A stretch of 47,553 bases of DNA from Chelativorans alearensis (GTDB taxonomy: Bacteria > Pseudomonadota > Alphaproteobacteria > Rhizobiales > Rhizobiaceae). Under the pieces are notes generated by a model. That model ran no database searches. It had not been told where the DNA came from and was given only the letters and a program-made list of their open reading frames with translations. Shown piece by piece: positions 1-8,219 of this stretch. Location: NCBI RefSeq assembly GCF_010993735.1, contig NZ_WQNI01000024.1:1-47553 (forward strand). The letters are read 5' to 3'. The first letter of the stretch is position 1; every line of letters begins with the position of its first letter. Position numbers and translations under genes: made by a program.

Positions 1-1
1 G

Positions 2-67
2 CGCTGGGGCGAACGGCGCCGCGCCTATCCCTTGAACATCGAGACACGTGTGGAGGCGGGGCAATGA
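2..67 (+). CDS. C-terminal end of an upstream protein (partial)
   Basis: An open frame enters from the left edge and ends at TGA 65-67, giving about 21 residues that finish RVEAGQ. The TGA overlaps an ATG at 64 in the ATGA arrangement, usual in co-transcribed genes. The following gene encodes a large outer-membrane barrel protein, and such genes often follow very large exported repeat proteins (DUF11 type), so this may be the tail of one. That identity is inference, because too little sequence is present to recognise a family. Confidence 0.55.
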   Translation, partial: RWGERRRAYPLNIETRVEAGQ

Positions 68-97
68 GAACCTTTGCGACAGCCATGATCCTCGCCA

Positions 98-162
98 GAG
101 CAATTCCAGGAACAGTGGAAACCGGTTTTCCGTCCGCAAGTGCGACAACGATGAACTGGTCG
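98..162 (+). repeat. RIME-like palindromic repeat, truncated copy
   Basis: The stretch GAGCAATTCCAGGAA...GTGGAAACCG...TTTTCCGTCCG...GTGCGACA closely matches the copy at 30745-30846. The later half of the full copy is missing here, but its far end (ACGATGAAGTGGTC in the full copy, ACGATGAACTGGTC here) seems retained. This points to an internally deleted element. Related palindromic intergenic repeats, called RIME in Rhizobium, are common in this order; the family name is by resemblance only. It lies between the upstream stop codon and the likely start of the barrel gene. Confidence 0.7.
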
Positions 163-3100
163 AGGACGGCCCGAACGGACGGGCGGCGGTTGCGGCTTGC
201 CGCCGGCACGGCGCTGGCCGGTATCCTTTTGGCGGCCGGGCCGGCGATCGCCCAGGACGCGGCCCAAGACAACGGGGCGGCCGGCAAGGTGCTTGCCGAC
301 AGCTCGGCCCCCACACTGCCGGTGGGTGAGAACACGGAAGCGGCGACGGCCGCCGACCGGCCGTCCATCCCCTTCATGATCAGCGTCGACGGCGAGACCG
401 TCGACAAGAGCAGCGAGGCGCTGGCGCCGGGCGATCCTGAGCTTGCCGAAGGGGCCGAAGGGGCGGCCCGGCCGGTGGACCGGCAGCGGCAGACGGATCT
501 TGCGCTGTCGGCGGTCGACATCCAGGTGAAGTTCGACGGGCTGGAGGCGGAGCCGCTGCTCAACGTGTCGACCGTGCCGACACCGCCAACTACCCGGCCT
601 TCATCGAGCGGGCCGAGATCCGCATCTTCGAGGACGGGGCGCGCGATCCCCGGCCCCTGGCGGTCATCCCCGTCGCCGTCAACGGCACGGCCGACTGGGT
701 CATGCCGCCGGCCGAAGAGGCCGACTTCGCCTATGTGCTGCGCGTCTACGACGCGGCGGGCCGCTATGACGAGACCGTGCCGCTGACGCTGGCCCGCACG
801 GACCGCGACCTGCCGCGCCACACGGCTCAAGAAGCCGTGGCGCCGGGCTGGGGCGAGGACCGCACGGCCCTGCGCAACATCCCGGTCCATGGCGGCGCGG
901 TGACGGTCCATGGCCGCCACGTGCCGCCCGGCTATGCCGTCGAGGTTTTGGGCGAGACGGTTCCCGTCGATCCGGACCAGGCCTTCCTCGTGCAACGCAT
1001 CCTGCCGGCCGGCGACCACGCGGTCGATGTCGCCGTCAAGGGAGCGTCGAAGACCGGCGGCCTTGCCTTCACCCGCGACATCACCATCCCCGACAACGAC
1101 TGGTTCTACGTGGCGCTGGCCGACCTCACCGTCGGCAAGCGCATGGGCGACGACAACATCGAGGTGGCGCGCCCGGGCGAATACGACGAGGTCTACACCC
1201 GGGGCCGGCTGGCCTTCTATCTGAAGGGCAAGATCAAGGGCAAATATCTCCTGACGGCGGCCGCCGACACCGGCGAGGACGACCTCGAGGACCTGTGGCG
1301 CGACCTCGACAGCCAGGACCCGCGGCGCCTCCTGCGCCGCCTCGACCCGGACGACTACTATCCCGTCTACGGCGACGATTCGACGTTTGTCGAGGACGCC
1401 CCCACCAACGGCAAGTTCTACGTGCGGCTGGAGCGCGGCGACAGCCACGTCATGTGGGGCAACTACAAGACGGCCATCACCGGCACCGAGTTCCTGCGCT
1501 CCGAGCGGGCGCTTTACGGCGCCAACGCCGTCTACCGCTCGGAGGCCGCGACGTCCTTCGGCGAACGCCGCACCGAGGCGACGGTCTATGCCGCCCAGCC
1601 CGACACGCTGCCGGCGCGCGAGGCCTTCCTGGGCACCGGCGGCTCGGCCTATTTCCTCAAGCGCCAGGACATCGTCGAAGGCTCCGAGACGGTGACCGTG
1701 GAGACCCGCGACGCGGTGACCGGCCGCATCCTTGCCCGCCAGACCCTTGCCTATGGCGAGGACTACTCCTTCGACTACATGCAAGGGGTGATCATCCTGC
1801 GCCGGCCGCTGACCTCGATGACCGGCACCGCCGGCCCGGTGCGCGACGGGGCGCTGGGCGGCAACAAGCTCTATCTGACCGTGCAGTACGAGTTCGAGCC
1901 GCTGGCCAGCGACGTCGACGGCTATGTCTATGGCGGGCGCGCCCAGCACTGGCTGAACGACAAAATCCGCGTCGGCGTCACCGGCATGGACGAAAGCACC
2001 GGCCTGGCCGACCAGAGGGCCTTCGGCGCCGACATCGCGCTGCGCCATTCCGAGCGCACCTATCTGTCGGCCGAGTTCGCCCGCTCCGAGGGCCCCGGCT
2101 TCAGCCTGTCGGAATCGAGCGACGGCGGGCTGACCTGGGACGGCCGCGCCCTGGAGGATGCGCCCGACAGCAAGGCCTCGGCCTGGCGCGTCGAGGGCCA
2201 GGCCGCGCTCGACGAGCTCGGCGCTAGCGTCAAGGGCACGGTGGGCGGCTATTACGAGAAGAAGGAGGCCGGCTTTTCCAGCCTCTTCGACCGCGCCACC
2301 GTCGACCGCCGCATCTGGGGCGCCCATGCCGACGTCGACCTCACCGAGGCCCTCGCCCTCACCCTTGCCTATGATGACCTGGAGGACGGCGACGGCCAGG
2401 TCAAGCGCGACGGCACCGGCAGCGTCAGCTGGCAGTTCGACCAGCACTGGAAGCTGTCCTTCGGCGTCACCTATTCCGAGATCATGTCGCCGCGCGCCAT
2501 TGCCGCCGGCAAGTCCGGCTATGACGGCTCGCGCCTCGACGCCGGCGTGCGCGTCGATTACCGGCTCGACGACGACCGGCTGGTCTACGCCTTCGCCCAA
2601 GGGACAGTCGACCGCAGCGGCGACATCGACCGCAACGACCGCGGCGGCGTCGGCGCCCAGTGGCAGCTCACCGACCGGGTCGGCATGACCGGCGAGGTCT
2701 CCTACGGCACCCACGGGCTGGGGGCGCTGGCCGGCCTCACCTACGACCCGACCGCCGACGAGCACTATTACATCGGCTACAAGCTCGACCCGGACCGCGC
2801 CTTCGACCTCGACAACAACCGCGACCTCTTCGGCACCGACCGCGGCGCCATCGTCATCGGCATGCGCCGGCGCATGGCGGACCTGGCGTCCGCCTATTCG
2901 GAAAGCTCCTACGACATGTACGGCAAGCGCCGCTCGCTCACCCAGACCTACGGCGTCGTCTACACCCCCGACGCCCAGTGGACCGTCGACGGCGGCCTGG
3001 AGATCGGCCGCGTGCGCGACGACACGGTCGACGAGGCCGGCACCGAGCGCGAGGACTTCGACCGCTACGCCCCCTCGCTCAGCCTCGCCTACAAGGACGA

Positions 3101-3842
3101 GGAGCGCGGCATCAACGCGCGCCTGCGCGGCGAGGTGCGCATCGAGCGCTCCGACGCGGACACGCGCGACCAGAACACCTATCTCTTCGCCGCCGGCTTA
3201 AGCTGGAAGACCAGCCCCGACTGGCGCCTCATCGCCAACATCGACGCCGTCCTGTCGGATTCGAAATCCACGGAGACCTCCTTCGCCGACACCGACTATG
3301 TCGAGGCCTCCCTCGGTTATGCCTTCCGCCCGGTCGACAACGACCGCCTCAACGCGCTGTTCAAATACACCTGGCTCTACGACCTGCCGGGCAACAACCA
3401 GGTCATCTCGGGCGCCACCGGCGATGCCTACGCCCCGGCCCAGCGCAGCCACATCCTCTCCGTCGACGCCATCTACGACCTCACCCCGTGGCTGTCGATC
3501 GGCGGCAAATACGGCTTCCGCACCGGCCAGGTGAAGTACCGCACCAGCGACGGCGCCGGCACCGCCTTCGTCGACGAATGGCAAAAGTCCTCCGCCCATC
3601 TCGGCATCCTGCGCGCCGACCTGCACCTCGTGAAGAAATGGGACCTCCTCCTCGAGGGCCGCGTCCTGCACATGCCCGAGGCCGACACCACCGACTACGG
3701 GGCGCTCGCCGCCCTCTACCGCCACGTCGGCAGCAACTTCAAGGTCGGCCTCGGCTACAACTTCGGCCGCTTCTCCGACGACCTCAGGGACCTCACCCTC
3801 GACGACCAGGGAATCTTCCTCAACCTCGTCGGAAAATTCTGA
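151..3842 (+). pseudogene. Large exported outer-membrane protein gene, broken by a one-base frameshift
   Basis: From ATG 151 the frame encodes basic residues, a hydrophobic segment (AAGTALAGILLAAGPAIA) and a likely signal-peptidase site before QDAAQD, then about 120 residues ending at LLNVST. The next recognisable residues (RADTANYPAFIERAEIRIF) lie in another frame. The shift fits loss of one C at about 572-573, where ACCGT would need to be ACCCGT. Repaired, the protein would be about 1,230 residues. The broken frame otherwise runs to TGA at 784-786 as arginine/serine/proline-rich nonsense. An ATG at 64 has a better ribosome site (GGAGG at 51-55), but residues 64-150 read through the palindromic repeat, so 151 is preferred. 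A sequencing or assembly error is as likely as a real mutation. Confidence 0.75.
702..3842 (+). CDS. Outer-membrane beta-barrel protein, C-terminal 1,046 residues of the frameshifted gene
   Basis: This is the intact part of the gene after the frameshift; the frame is really open from about 573, and ATG 702 is only the first methionine, with no ribosome site. The protein has no membrane helices. Much of its length alternates short aromatic-rich strands with polar turns, and it ends in a phenylalanine (NLVGKF), the usual outer-membrane barrel terminus. Residues about 220-270 contain YYPVYGDDSTF...FYVRLERGDSHVMWGNY. A similar block occurs in large barrel proteins linked to DUF11-type surface repeat proteins. 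By analogy it may anchor or export a surface protein encoded upstream, but that role is inference. A rho-independent terminator follows 17 bases after the stop. Confidence 0.7.
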   Translation: MPPAEEADFAYVLRVYDAAGRYDETVPLTLARTDRDLPRHTAQEAVAPGWGEDRTALRNIPVHGGAVTVHGRHVPPGYAVEVLGETVPVDPDQAFLVQRILPAGDHAVDVAVKGASKTGGLAFTRDITIPDNDWFYVALADLTVGKRMGDDNIEVARPGEYDEVYTRGRLAFYLKGKIKGKYLLTAAADTGEDDLEDLWRDLDSQDPRRLLRRLDPDDYYPVYGDDSTFVEDAPTNGKFYVRLERGDSHVMWGNYKTAITGTEFLRSERALYGANAVYRSEAATSFGERRTEATVYAAQPDTLPAREAFLGTGGSAYFLKRQDIVEGSETVTVETRDAVTGRILARQTLAYGEDYSFDYMQGVIILRRPLTSMTGTAGPVRDGALGGNKLYLTVQYEFEPLASDVDGYVYGGRAQHWLNDKIRVGVTGMDESTGLADQRAFGADIALRHSERTYLSAEFARSEGPGFSLSESSDGGLTWDGRALEDAPDSKASAWRVEGQAALDELGASVKGTVGGYYEKKEAGFSSLFDRATVDRRIWGAHADVDLTEALALTLAYDDLEDGDGQVKRDGTGSVSWQFDQHWKLSFGVTYSEIMSPRAIAAGKSGYDGSRLDAGVRVDYRLDDDRLVYAFAQGTVDRSGDIDRNDRGGVGAQWQLTDRVGMTGEVSYGTHGLGALAGLTYDPTADEHYYIGYKLDPDRAFDLDNNRDLFGTDRGAIVIGMRRRMADLASAYSESSYDMYGKRRSLTQTYGVVYTPDAQWTVDGGLEIGRVRDDTVDEAGTEREDFDRYAPSLSLAYKDEERGINARLRGEVRIERSDADTRDQNTYLFAAGLSWKTSPDWRLIANIDAVLSDSKSTETSFADTDYVEASLGYAFRPVDNDRLNALFKYTWLYDLPGNNQVISGATGDAYAPAQRSHILSVDAIYDLTPWLSIGGKYGFRTGQVKYRTSDGAGTAFVDEWQKSSAHLGILRADLHLVKKWDLLLEGRVLHMPEADTTDYGALAALYRHVGSNFKVGLGYNFGRFSDDLRDLTLDDQGIFLNLVGKF

Positions 3843-3858
3843 CTGACCGCAAACTCAA

Positions 3859-3893
3859 CCCCGCCGCTCCGAAAGGACGGCGGGGACCTTTTT
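3859..3893 (+). terminator. Rho-independent terminator after the barrel gene
   Basis: CCCCGCCG (3859-3866) pairs with CGGCGGGG (3878-3885). An inner TCC-GAAA-GGA cap follows, and then ACC and a run of five T. It begins 17 bases after the barrel gene stop and closes that transcription unit before the convergent acyltransferase gene. Confidence 0.85.
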
Positions 3894-4018
3894 GCAGGAT
3901 CACAGAATGACAGCGCTGACCGCAACAGGGGCAGACCTAGGGGTTCGTCTATGTTCAGGCATGGATTACCGGGCCAAGCAGAACGGCCAAGGCCAACGGC
4001 CGTTGGTTCCGCCGGCAA

Positions 4019-5296
4019 TCACCGCCGCACCAGCCGCCGCACCCGGTTGCGCAGGATGCGTATGGCGTTGCGTGTCTCGCGGTGGAAGTGGATCTGCCCC
4101 GCCGCCTGATGGGCGAGCTTTTCGCTGCCGGGCGTCAACCCCACGATGAAGGTGCCGATGGCGCGGCGCTCCGACCATAGGCGGCTCATCACCGGGTGGT
4201 CCGGCACCGCGCAGGAATCGGTGGCGGCGATGTTGGGGTCTTCGAGGTGGTTCCTGGTGACCTCGATCATCAGGAGCGTGCCCGGCGAAAACGCCGCATA
4301 ATCTTCGTCGAAGGCGGTCTTCCAGGTGTAGGCGAGGCCGGATTCGACGAAGACGACGACACAGGCGATGGGTCGCCCGTCGAGCGTCAGCGTGTGTATT
4401 CGGCAGTGGTCGCGCTCGGCCAGCTTATCCACGGCCTCGCGCGCGAAGGCGGCGCGGTAGCGGTCGATGACCATGGCCGTGCGTGTGCGCCCCTTCCAGC
4501 CGGAAGCCTCCAGCGTTAGGAAGGTTTCGATGCCTTGGCGGATTTCCTCGGGTTGCCGGGCGACGTGGTGTTCAAGCTGTCCCTGTTCGGTCAGCCGCCG
4601 CTTCAGGCGGCGGAACTCGCGGTGGTGGTGCGCACTGAGGCTCTGCCGCAGGTAGGCTTCGCCGTCGAGACCGCTGTCGAGGAATGGGCGCTCGGCCTCG
4701 CCGGCCGTCACCAGCGGCAGGTTGCAGGCCTCGGCGACCGTGCGAAGCGTTGCCGCGAAGGGGCCGTCGAGGCGCGTTTCGGGCAGTACGAAGACCTTCG
4801 GCAGCTTGAGATGCGGCCGCGCTAGCATGGCGAAGAAGTCCTCGAGCACGCCCACCGGGTCGTCACAGTCGACCAGCGGTGTGCCGAGCGGGCCGAAAGG
4901 GTTCGACCAGGTGCGCATCACCGTTGCGCCGATGGGGATGGCCGGCCGCTCGATAGAGAAAGGCACCAGCAGGCGCAGGCGGCTTTTCTCCTCGTCGCCG
5001 TCGCGGATGATGGCGAGCCGCACCTCGCGGTCCTCCAGTCGCGGCATGGCCGGCGCCAGGAAACGCGGATTGAAGAAGACGTTCGGTTCTATGGCGCGGG
5101 CGGCGAGGTGGTCGAGCTCCTCGACCAGCTCGAAGCCCGCCGAGGCGGAGTAGACGGCGAGCTTGCGGGTGGGACGGGTGGAGGAGAAGAGCTCCATGTC
5201 GGCGCTCTCTGCCGCCTTCCCCAGCCCGGCGAACTCGCCGATCATGGCGCCCGAGGCGGAGCCGCCGACTTCCTCTATGAGCGGTGTAGCAGCCAT
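4019..5296 (-). CDS. BioF2/CelD-like GNAT acyltransferase
   Basis: A 425-residue soluble protein resembling the Acetyltransf_6 (BioF2-like, CelD/BcsL) family of double-GNAT proteins. These modify or help assemble extracellular polysaccharides. Support comes from the central AYLRQSLSAHHHREFRRLKRRL segment, the FLTLEASGWKGRTRTAM block and the C-terminal GRPIACVVVFVESGLAYTWKTAFDEDYAAFSPG block typical of this group. The start at 5296 has a near-perfect ribosome site (AAGGAGG, seven bases upstream). It overlaps the flippase stop as TAATG, so the two proteins are probably translated together. The open frame extends upstream on paper, but that part is a shadow of the flippase. Acyl donor and glycan target cannot be read from the sequence. 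Confidence 0.82.
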   Translation of the reverse strand: MAATPLIEEVGGSASGAMIGEFAGLGKAAESADMELFSSTRPTRKLAVYSASAGFELVEELDHLAARAIEPNVFFNPRFLAPAMPRLEDREVRLAIIRDGDEEKSRLRLLVPFSIERPAIPIGATVMRTWSNPFGPLGTPLVDCDDPVGVLEDFFAMLARPHLKLPKVFVLPETRLDGPFAATLRTVAEACNLPLVTAGEAERPFLDSGLDGEAYLRQSLSAHHHREFRRLKRRLTEQGQLEHHVARQPEEIRQGIETFLTLEASGWKGRTRTAMVIDRYRAAFAREAVDKLAERDHCRIHTLTLDGRPIACVVVFVESGLAYTWKTAFDEDYAAFSPGTLLMIEVTRNHLEDPNIAATDSCAVPDHPVMSRLWSERRAIGTFIVGLTPGSEKLAHQAAGQIHFHRETRNAIRILRNRVRRLVRR

Positions 5297-6705
5297 TACA
5301 AGGCCTCCTTCTTCGGCATCGCAGGCAGGATCGCCATCACGATGCCGAGCTTGCGCCAGACTGTGAACGACAGAACCAAAGCCTCGAAGAGCATGGCGAC
5401 GGCGGTGGCGATCGCCGCCCCCCAAAGGCCGAGGACAGGGATCAGCATGATATTGAGCCCGATATTGATCGCCAGTGTCACCGCGTAGACGGCGGCACAG
5501 GCGTTCTGATGGCCGCTCATCGTCAGCAGGCTTTCGGCCGGCCCCACCGCCGAGCGGGCGACGAGGGCGCCCACCAAAAGGAAGAGAAGCGGGTAGCCAG
5601 CATCGAAGCCGGGGCCGAACAGCATGAGGATCGGCTTGCCGAGGACGAGCACGACCAGCCCCATGGCGAGCGAGGGCCAGAAGGTCCAGGAAACGGTCTC
5701 GCGGGCGAAGCGGGCAAGCGCCGCCGTCTCGCCGCCGTGGATATAGGCGGCGTAGCGCTGGGCGACGCCCGCCTTGACGGCGAAGTAGACGAAATGGACG
5801 AGAGAGAGCGTCTTCATTGCCGCGTAGTAGACCGCGACATCGGTGGGCGGCATGAAGCGGCCGATCATCAGGACGTCGGCGTTGGTGAGCAGGAAGAAGA
5901 AGCCCTCCACCAGGAAGATGGGCAGAGACACGGCCGCCCACTGGCGCGGCAGGAAGCGTGGCTTTGCGGGCGGCACGCTCCGGTCGGCGCGCCTGGCGAC
6001 GACGGTGAGCTGGACGATCGTGGTGATGTAGGTGGCAAGGATGGCGGCGATCACCGCGCTCGTGGCATCCGGCACGTATCCGGCCATGTGCGCGCCCCAG
6101 AGGAACAGGAGGATGAGCAGCGGGCGGATGAAATAGGCCGGCGCCATGGCCCAAAGTGCCCAGGAATGGGCCCTCGCCAATCCCTCGAGCTGATCGCCCA
6201 GCGCGATCATCGGCAGGCAGACAAGGCCCAGATAGAAGGGCACGACGTAGTAGCTCTCGATGGATGGCTCGAGGAGCCAGATGCCCAGCGAGCCCAGGGC
6301 CGCGCAGGCGCTGGAAAAGACGAGCACGAACAGGCGGCTGCCGAAAAGGATGCCGCGCAGCTCCGCCAGTTGCCCCTTGGTCCGGTATTCGGGGACGAAG
6401 CGGATGATGGAGGTGTGAAGGCCGAGACAGGAGACGCTGCCGAGGATGATCATCGTCACCCAGACGAGGACGAAGATGCCGTATTCGAAGCCCCCCATGT
6501 AGCGGGCGAGCAGTACCTGGCTAAGGAAGGCGATGGCGGCGTTGACGATGCGCGCGGCAAAGACGATCAGCGACATGCGTCCAGCTTGGCCGCGCGCGTC
6601 GGCCGAGTGCATCAGCGTATCGAAGCGCGCCGCCCACGGCAGGGCGCGCGCGGCCAGCCGCTCCGGCAGGAGACGTTCGGCCGTCGTTGCCGCTGAAAAG
6701 CGCAC
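5296..6705 (-). CDS. Polysaccharide flippase (MATE/Wzx-type oligosaccharide transporter)
   Basis: About 469 residues with roughly 12-14 hydrophobic segments, beginning RMSLIVFAARIVNAAIAFLSQVLLARYMGGFEYG. This is the usual first helix pair of polysaccharide-transport flippases, which move lipid-linked sugar repeat units across the inner membrane. GTG at 6705 is chosen because GGAGAG lies about seven bases upstream and because longer starts would run into the divergent gene at 6794. The stop overlaps the start of the acyltransferase (TAATG). The pair looks like a small surface-glycan unit, but no glycosyltransferase is adjacent, so the sugar must be made elsewhere. The barrel gene converges on it from the other side. 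Confidence 0.85.
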   Translation of the reverse strand: MRFSAATTAERLLPERLAARALPWAARFDTLMHSADARGQAGRMSLIVFAARIVNAAIAFLSQVLLARYMGGFEYGIFVLVWVTMIILGSVSCLGLHTSIIRFVPEYRTKGQLAELRGILFGSRLFVLVFSSACAALGSLGIWLLEPSIESYYVVPFYLGLVCLPMIALGDQLEGLARAHSWALWAMAPAYFIRPLLILLFLWGAHMAGYVPDATSAVIAAILATYITTIVQLTVVARRADRSVPPAKPRFLPRQWAAVSLPIFLVEGFFFLLTNADVLMIGRFMPPTDVAVYYAAMKTLSLVHFVYFAVKAGVAQRYAAYIHGGETAALARFARETVSWTFWPSLAMGLVVLVLGKPILMLFGPGFDAGYPLLFLLVGALVARSAVGPAESLLTMSGHQNACAAVYAVTLAINIGLNIMLIPVLGLWGAAIATAVAMLFEALVLSFTVWRKLGIVMAILPAMPKKEAL

Positions 6706-6793
6706 GCTCAACTCTCCGCTTCTCCGTTTTTCAGCCTGTTCCTTAGGGCAAAAGTCTTTAAGAGCAGGTTGCGAAAGGTTGCGGAGAAAAACC

Positions 6794-7039
6794 ATGATCG
6801 AGGAGAGCGAACGCCGGCGCATGCTGCGTGCGCATTCCATAGGGTCGAAGATGATCGCCTATCTCGAGGAGATCGGCATCGAACGGCTGTCGGACCTGGT
6901 GGGCGCAGACGCCGAGACGATCGCCATGCGCATCGACATCGCGCTGGGCCGCAAGCACATGAACCACATGGGCGTGGAGGCGATCGGAAATTTGATCGCG
7001 CTGTCGGAGAGGGAGGAGGGAGAGGCCGGGTTGCGCTGA
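6794..7039 (+). CDS. Small helix-hairpin-helix protein (Cdd1-like)
   Basis: An 81-residue protein. Residues about 10-68 (MLRAHSIGSKMIAYLEEIGI, then DLVGADAETIAMRIDIALG) fit the helix-hairpin-helix fold of the Cdd1 'pathogenicity locus' family, with the IGSK turn at the place where IGPK is usual. The fold usually contacts nucleic acid or packs against another protein; the function here is unknown. GGAG lies eight bases before the ATG. The gene diverges from the flippase, and the 88-base gap must hold both promoters. It is too short to carry catalytic residues. Confidence 0.65.
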   Translation: MIEESERRRMLRAHSIGSKMIAYLEEIGIERLSDLVGADAETIAMRIDIALGRKHMNHMGVEAIGNLIALSEREEGEAGLR

Positions 7040-7192
7040 GCTTCCTGCGAAGAAGCCGGCTATGGGTGGTGGTGAATAGACATCCAGAAGGAAATTCCTA
7101 GGCGCGCTACCATGTTATTGAGCCGCGCGAGGGCAAACGCGCACCCTCGACCGTGGCACCCAGATCGACGACGATAGGGGGCACCGGCGGTC

Positions 7193-7879
7193 TCACGGGT
7201 CAGAGCTTTTGAAGAGCGGGCTCAAGGGACGCAAGGGATCAAGCAGGTTGGTGATGATCCCCGTCTGATAGACATGGTAAAGCTCGTAGCCGCTGACCCA
7301 AAATTCCCCGGGACCGCCGATGTATCTTTTGAGCAGAGACAGGAAGACCTTCGAAACTCCTGCATCGGCCAGCAAGGAAAGGAAATACTCGGTTTCCCGC
7401 GGCAGCGGCAGATCAGCGAAGGCACGGCACACACCGTGGAAGAGCCATGAACTTGATCCACCTGCTATTCTCGTTTCGCCTTGAACGAACGCCAAGACAC
7501 AGGAAGAAAGGCACCTAGACCCGTGGCGGACGTAGGTTGTGAGATCGACCTCACCGCGAATGGATTGAAGAAAAGTCGCTACCCTTTCCGCATAGGAGAG
7601 CTCTCCACCCGGACTGTCCAAATCGAGGATGAGACGATCATAGCCGTCAAGGCCATCGCGAAGGCGATCGAGTTCCTCCATCATGGGCGGTGCGATTGGG
7701 CCAAGGACAAGGATGACCAAAGTTCCGGCGTCAAGCGATGGATTCTCGTTTGCGGTAATGACGCGAATCTCGGTCTGCCCACATTCGGCGGCCGCCCCGT
7801 ATGCGCGTGCCCAGTCAATTCCAATCAACAGAAGAACGAAGGCAATTTTGGCAAAGGACGGATAGATTCGACGTATCAC
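7193..7879 (-). CDS. Exported ClpP-like (COG3904-type) serine protease candidate
   Basis: From GTG 7879 the product is 228 residues. It opens with two arginines and a hydrophobic stretch (FAKIAFVLLLIGIDWARAYGAAA), a plausible signal peptide or anchor. Then come DLDSPGGELSYA (SPGG at 89-92), a CLSSC motif (123-127) and WLFHGV (His 148). This order is that of periplasmic ClpP/crotonase-fold proteins: an SPGG loop, a nucleophile serine in a C-x-S-C turn, and a histidine. The frame also opens at a TTG at 7942, but the residues in between look non-coding. GC content and codon use look lower and less regular than in the neighbours. It diverges from a putative metallopeptidase at 8220. Substrate unknown; a non-proteolytic role is possible. 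Confidence 0.72.
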   Translation of the reverse strand: MIRRIYPSFAKIAFVLLLIGIDWARAYGAAAECGQTEIRVITANENPSLDAGTLVILVLGPIAPPMMEELDRLRDGLDGYDRLILDLDSPGGELSYAERVATFLQSIRGEVDLTTYVRHGSRCLSSCVLAFVQGETRIAGGSSSWLFHGVCRAFADLPLPRETEYFLSLLADAGVSKVFLSLLKRYIGGPGEFWVSGYELYHVYQTGIITNLLDPLRPLSPLFKSSDP

Positions 7880-7976
7880 TGGTCCTGTTCCCGCTCGCCC
7901 CGAATCCAACTGCTCTTCGTCTGCCAAGGCCCTGCTCGGCAAGCAATATTGCTGCCGCGATACGGGTCGTCTTCAT
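7815..7976 (-). CDS. Possible 53-residue leader peptide or gene remnant with a perfect ribosome site
   Basis: GGAGGTGATC, the full anti-Shine-Dalgarno complement, sits immediately before ATG 7976. The peptide starts MKTTRIAAAILLAEQGLG, like the beginning of an exported protein, but then becomes arginine-rich and ends after 53 residues inside the 5' end of the ClpP-like gene in another frame. It may be a coupled leader peptide, or the original start of the protease gene cut off by a frameshift. The ribosome site is visible; expression is conjecture. Confidence 0.3.
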   Translation of the reverse strand: MKTTRIAAAILLAEQGLGRRRAVGFGASGNRTSDTSNLSVLCQNCLRSSVDWN

Positions 7977-8219
7977 GATCACCTCCCCAAGAAGCAATCG
8001 ACAACAGCAATTAACAACATTTTCATTACTTAGCTCCGATCGGAGGCATAGGTAATTGACGCATATCAATACTCGCCTTCTTCTATGCCCTCCTCAAAGG
8101 CAGTGGTCGGCAGGCCACCAAGCATGCCGGTTAGGCTTGACCCGCATCAAAGCAGAACCGTTTAGCGGCGGTACACTACCTGCAAATTTCCAGGCTAATC
8201 CACTCCGGCGTGGGGTTAA

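Noticed and set aside
565-585. Programmed ribosomal frameshifting in the barrel gene
   Set aside because: No slippery heptamer or following structure was seen; a missing C explains the shift more simply.
5509-6696. A 395-codon frame opposite the flippase
   Set aside because: The translation is glutamate/arginine/glycine-rich antisense noise, while the flippase has clear membrane helices.
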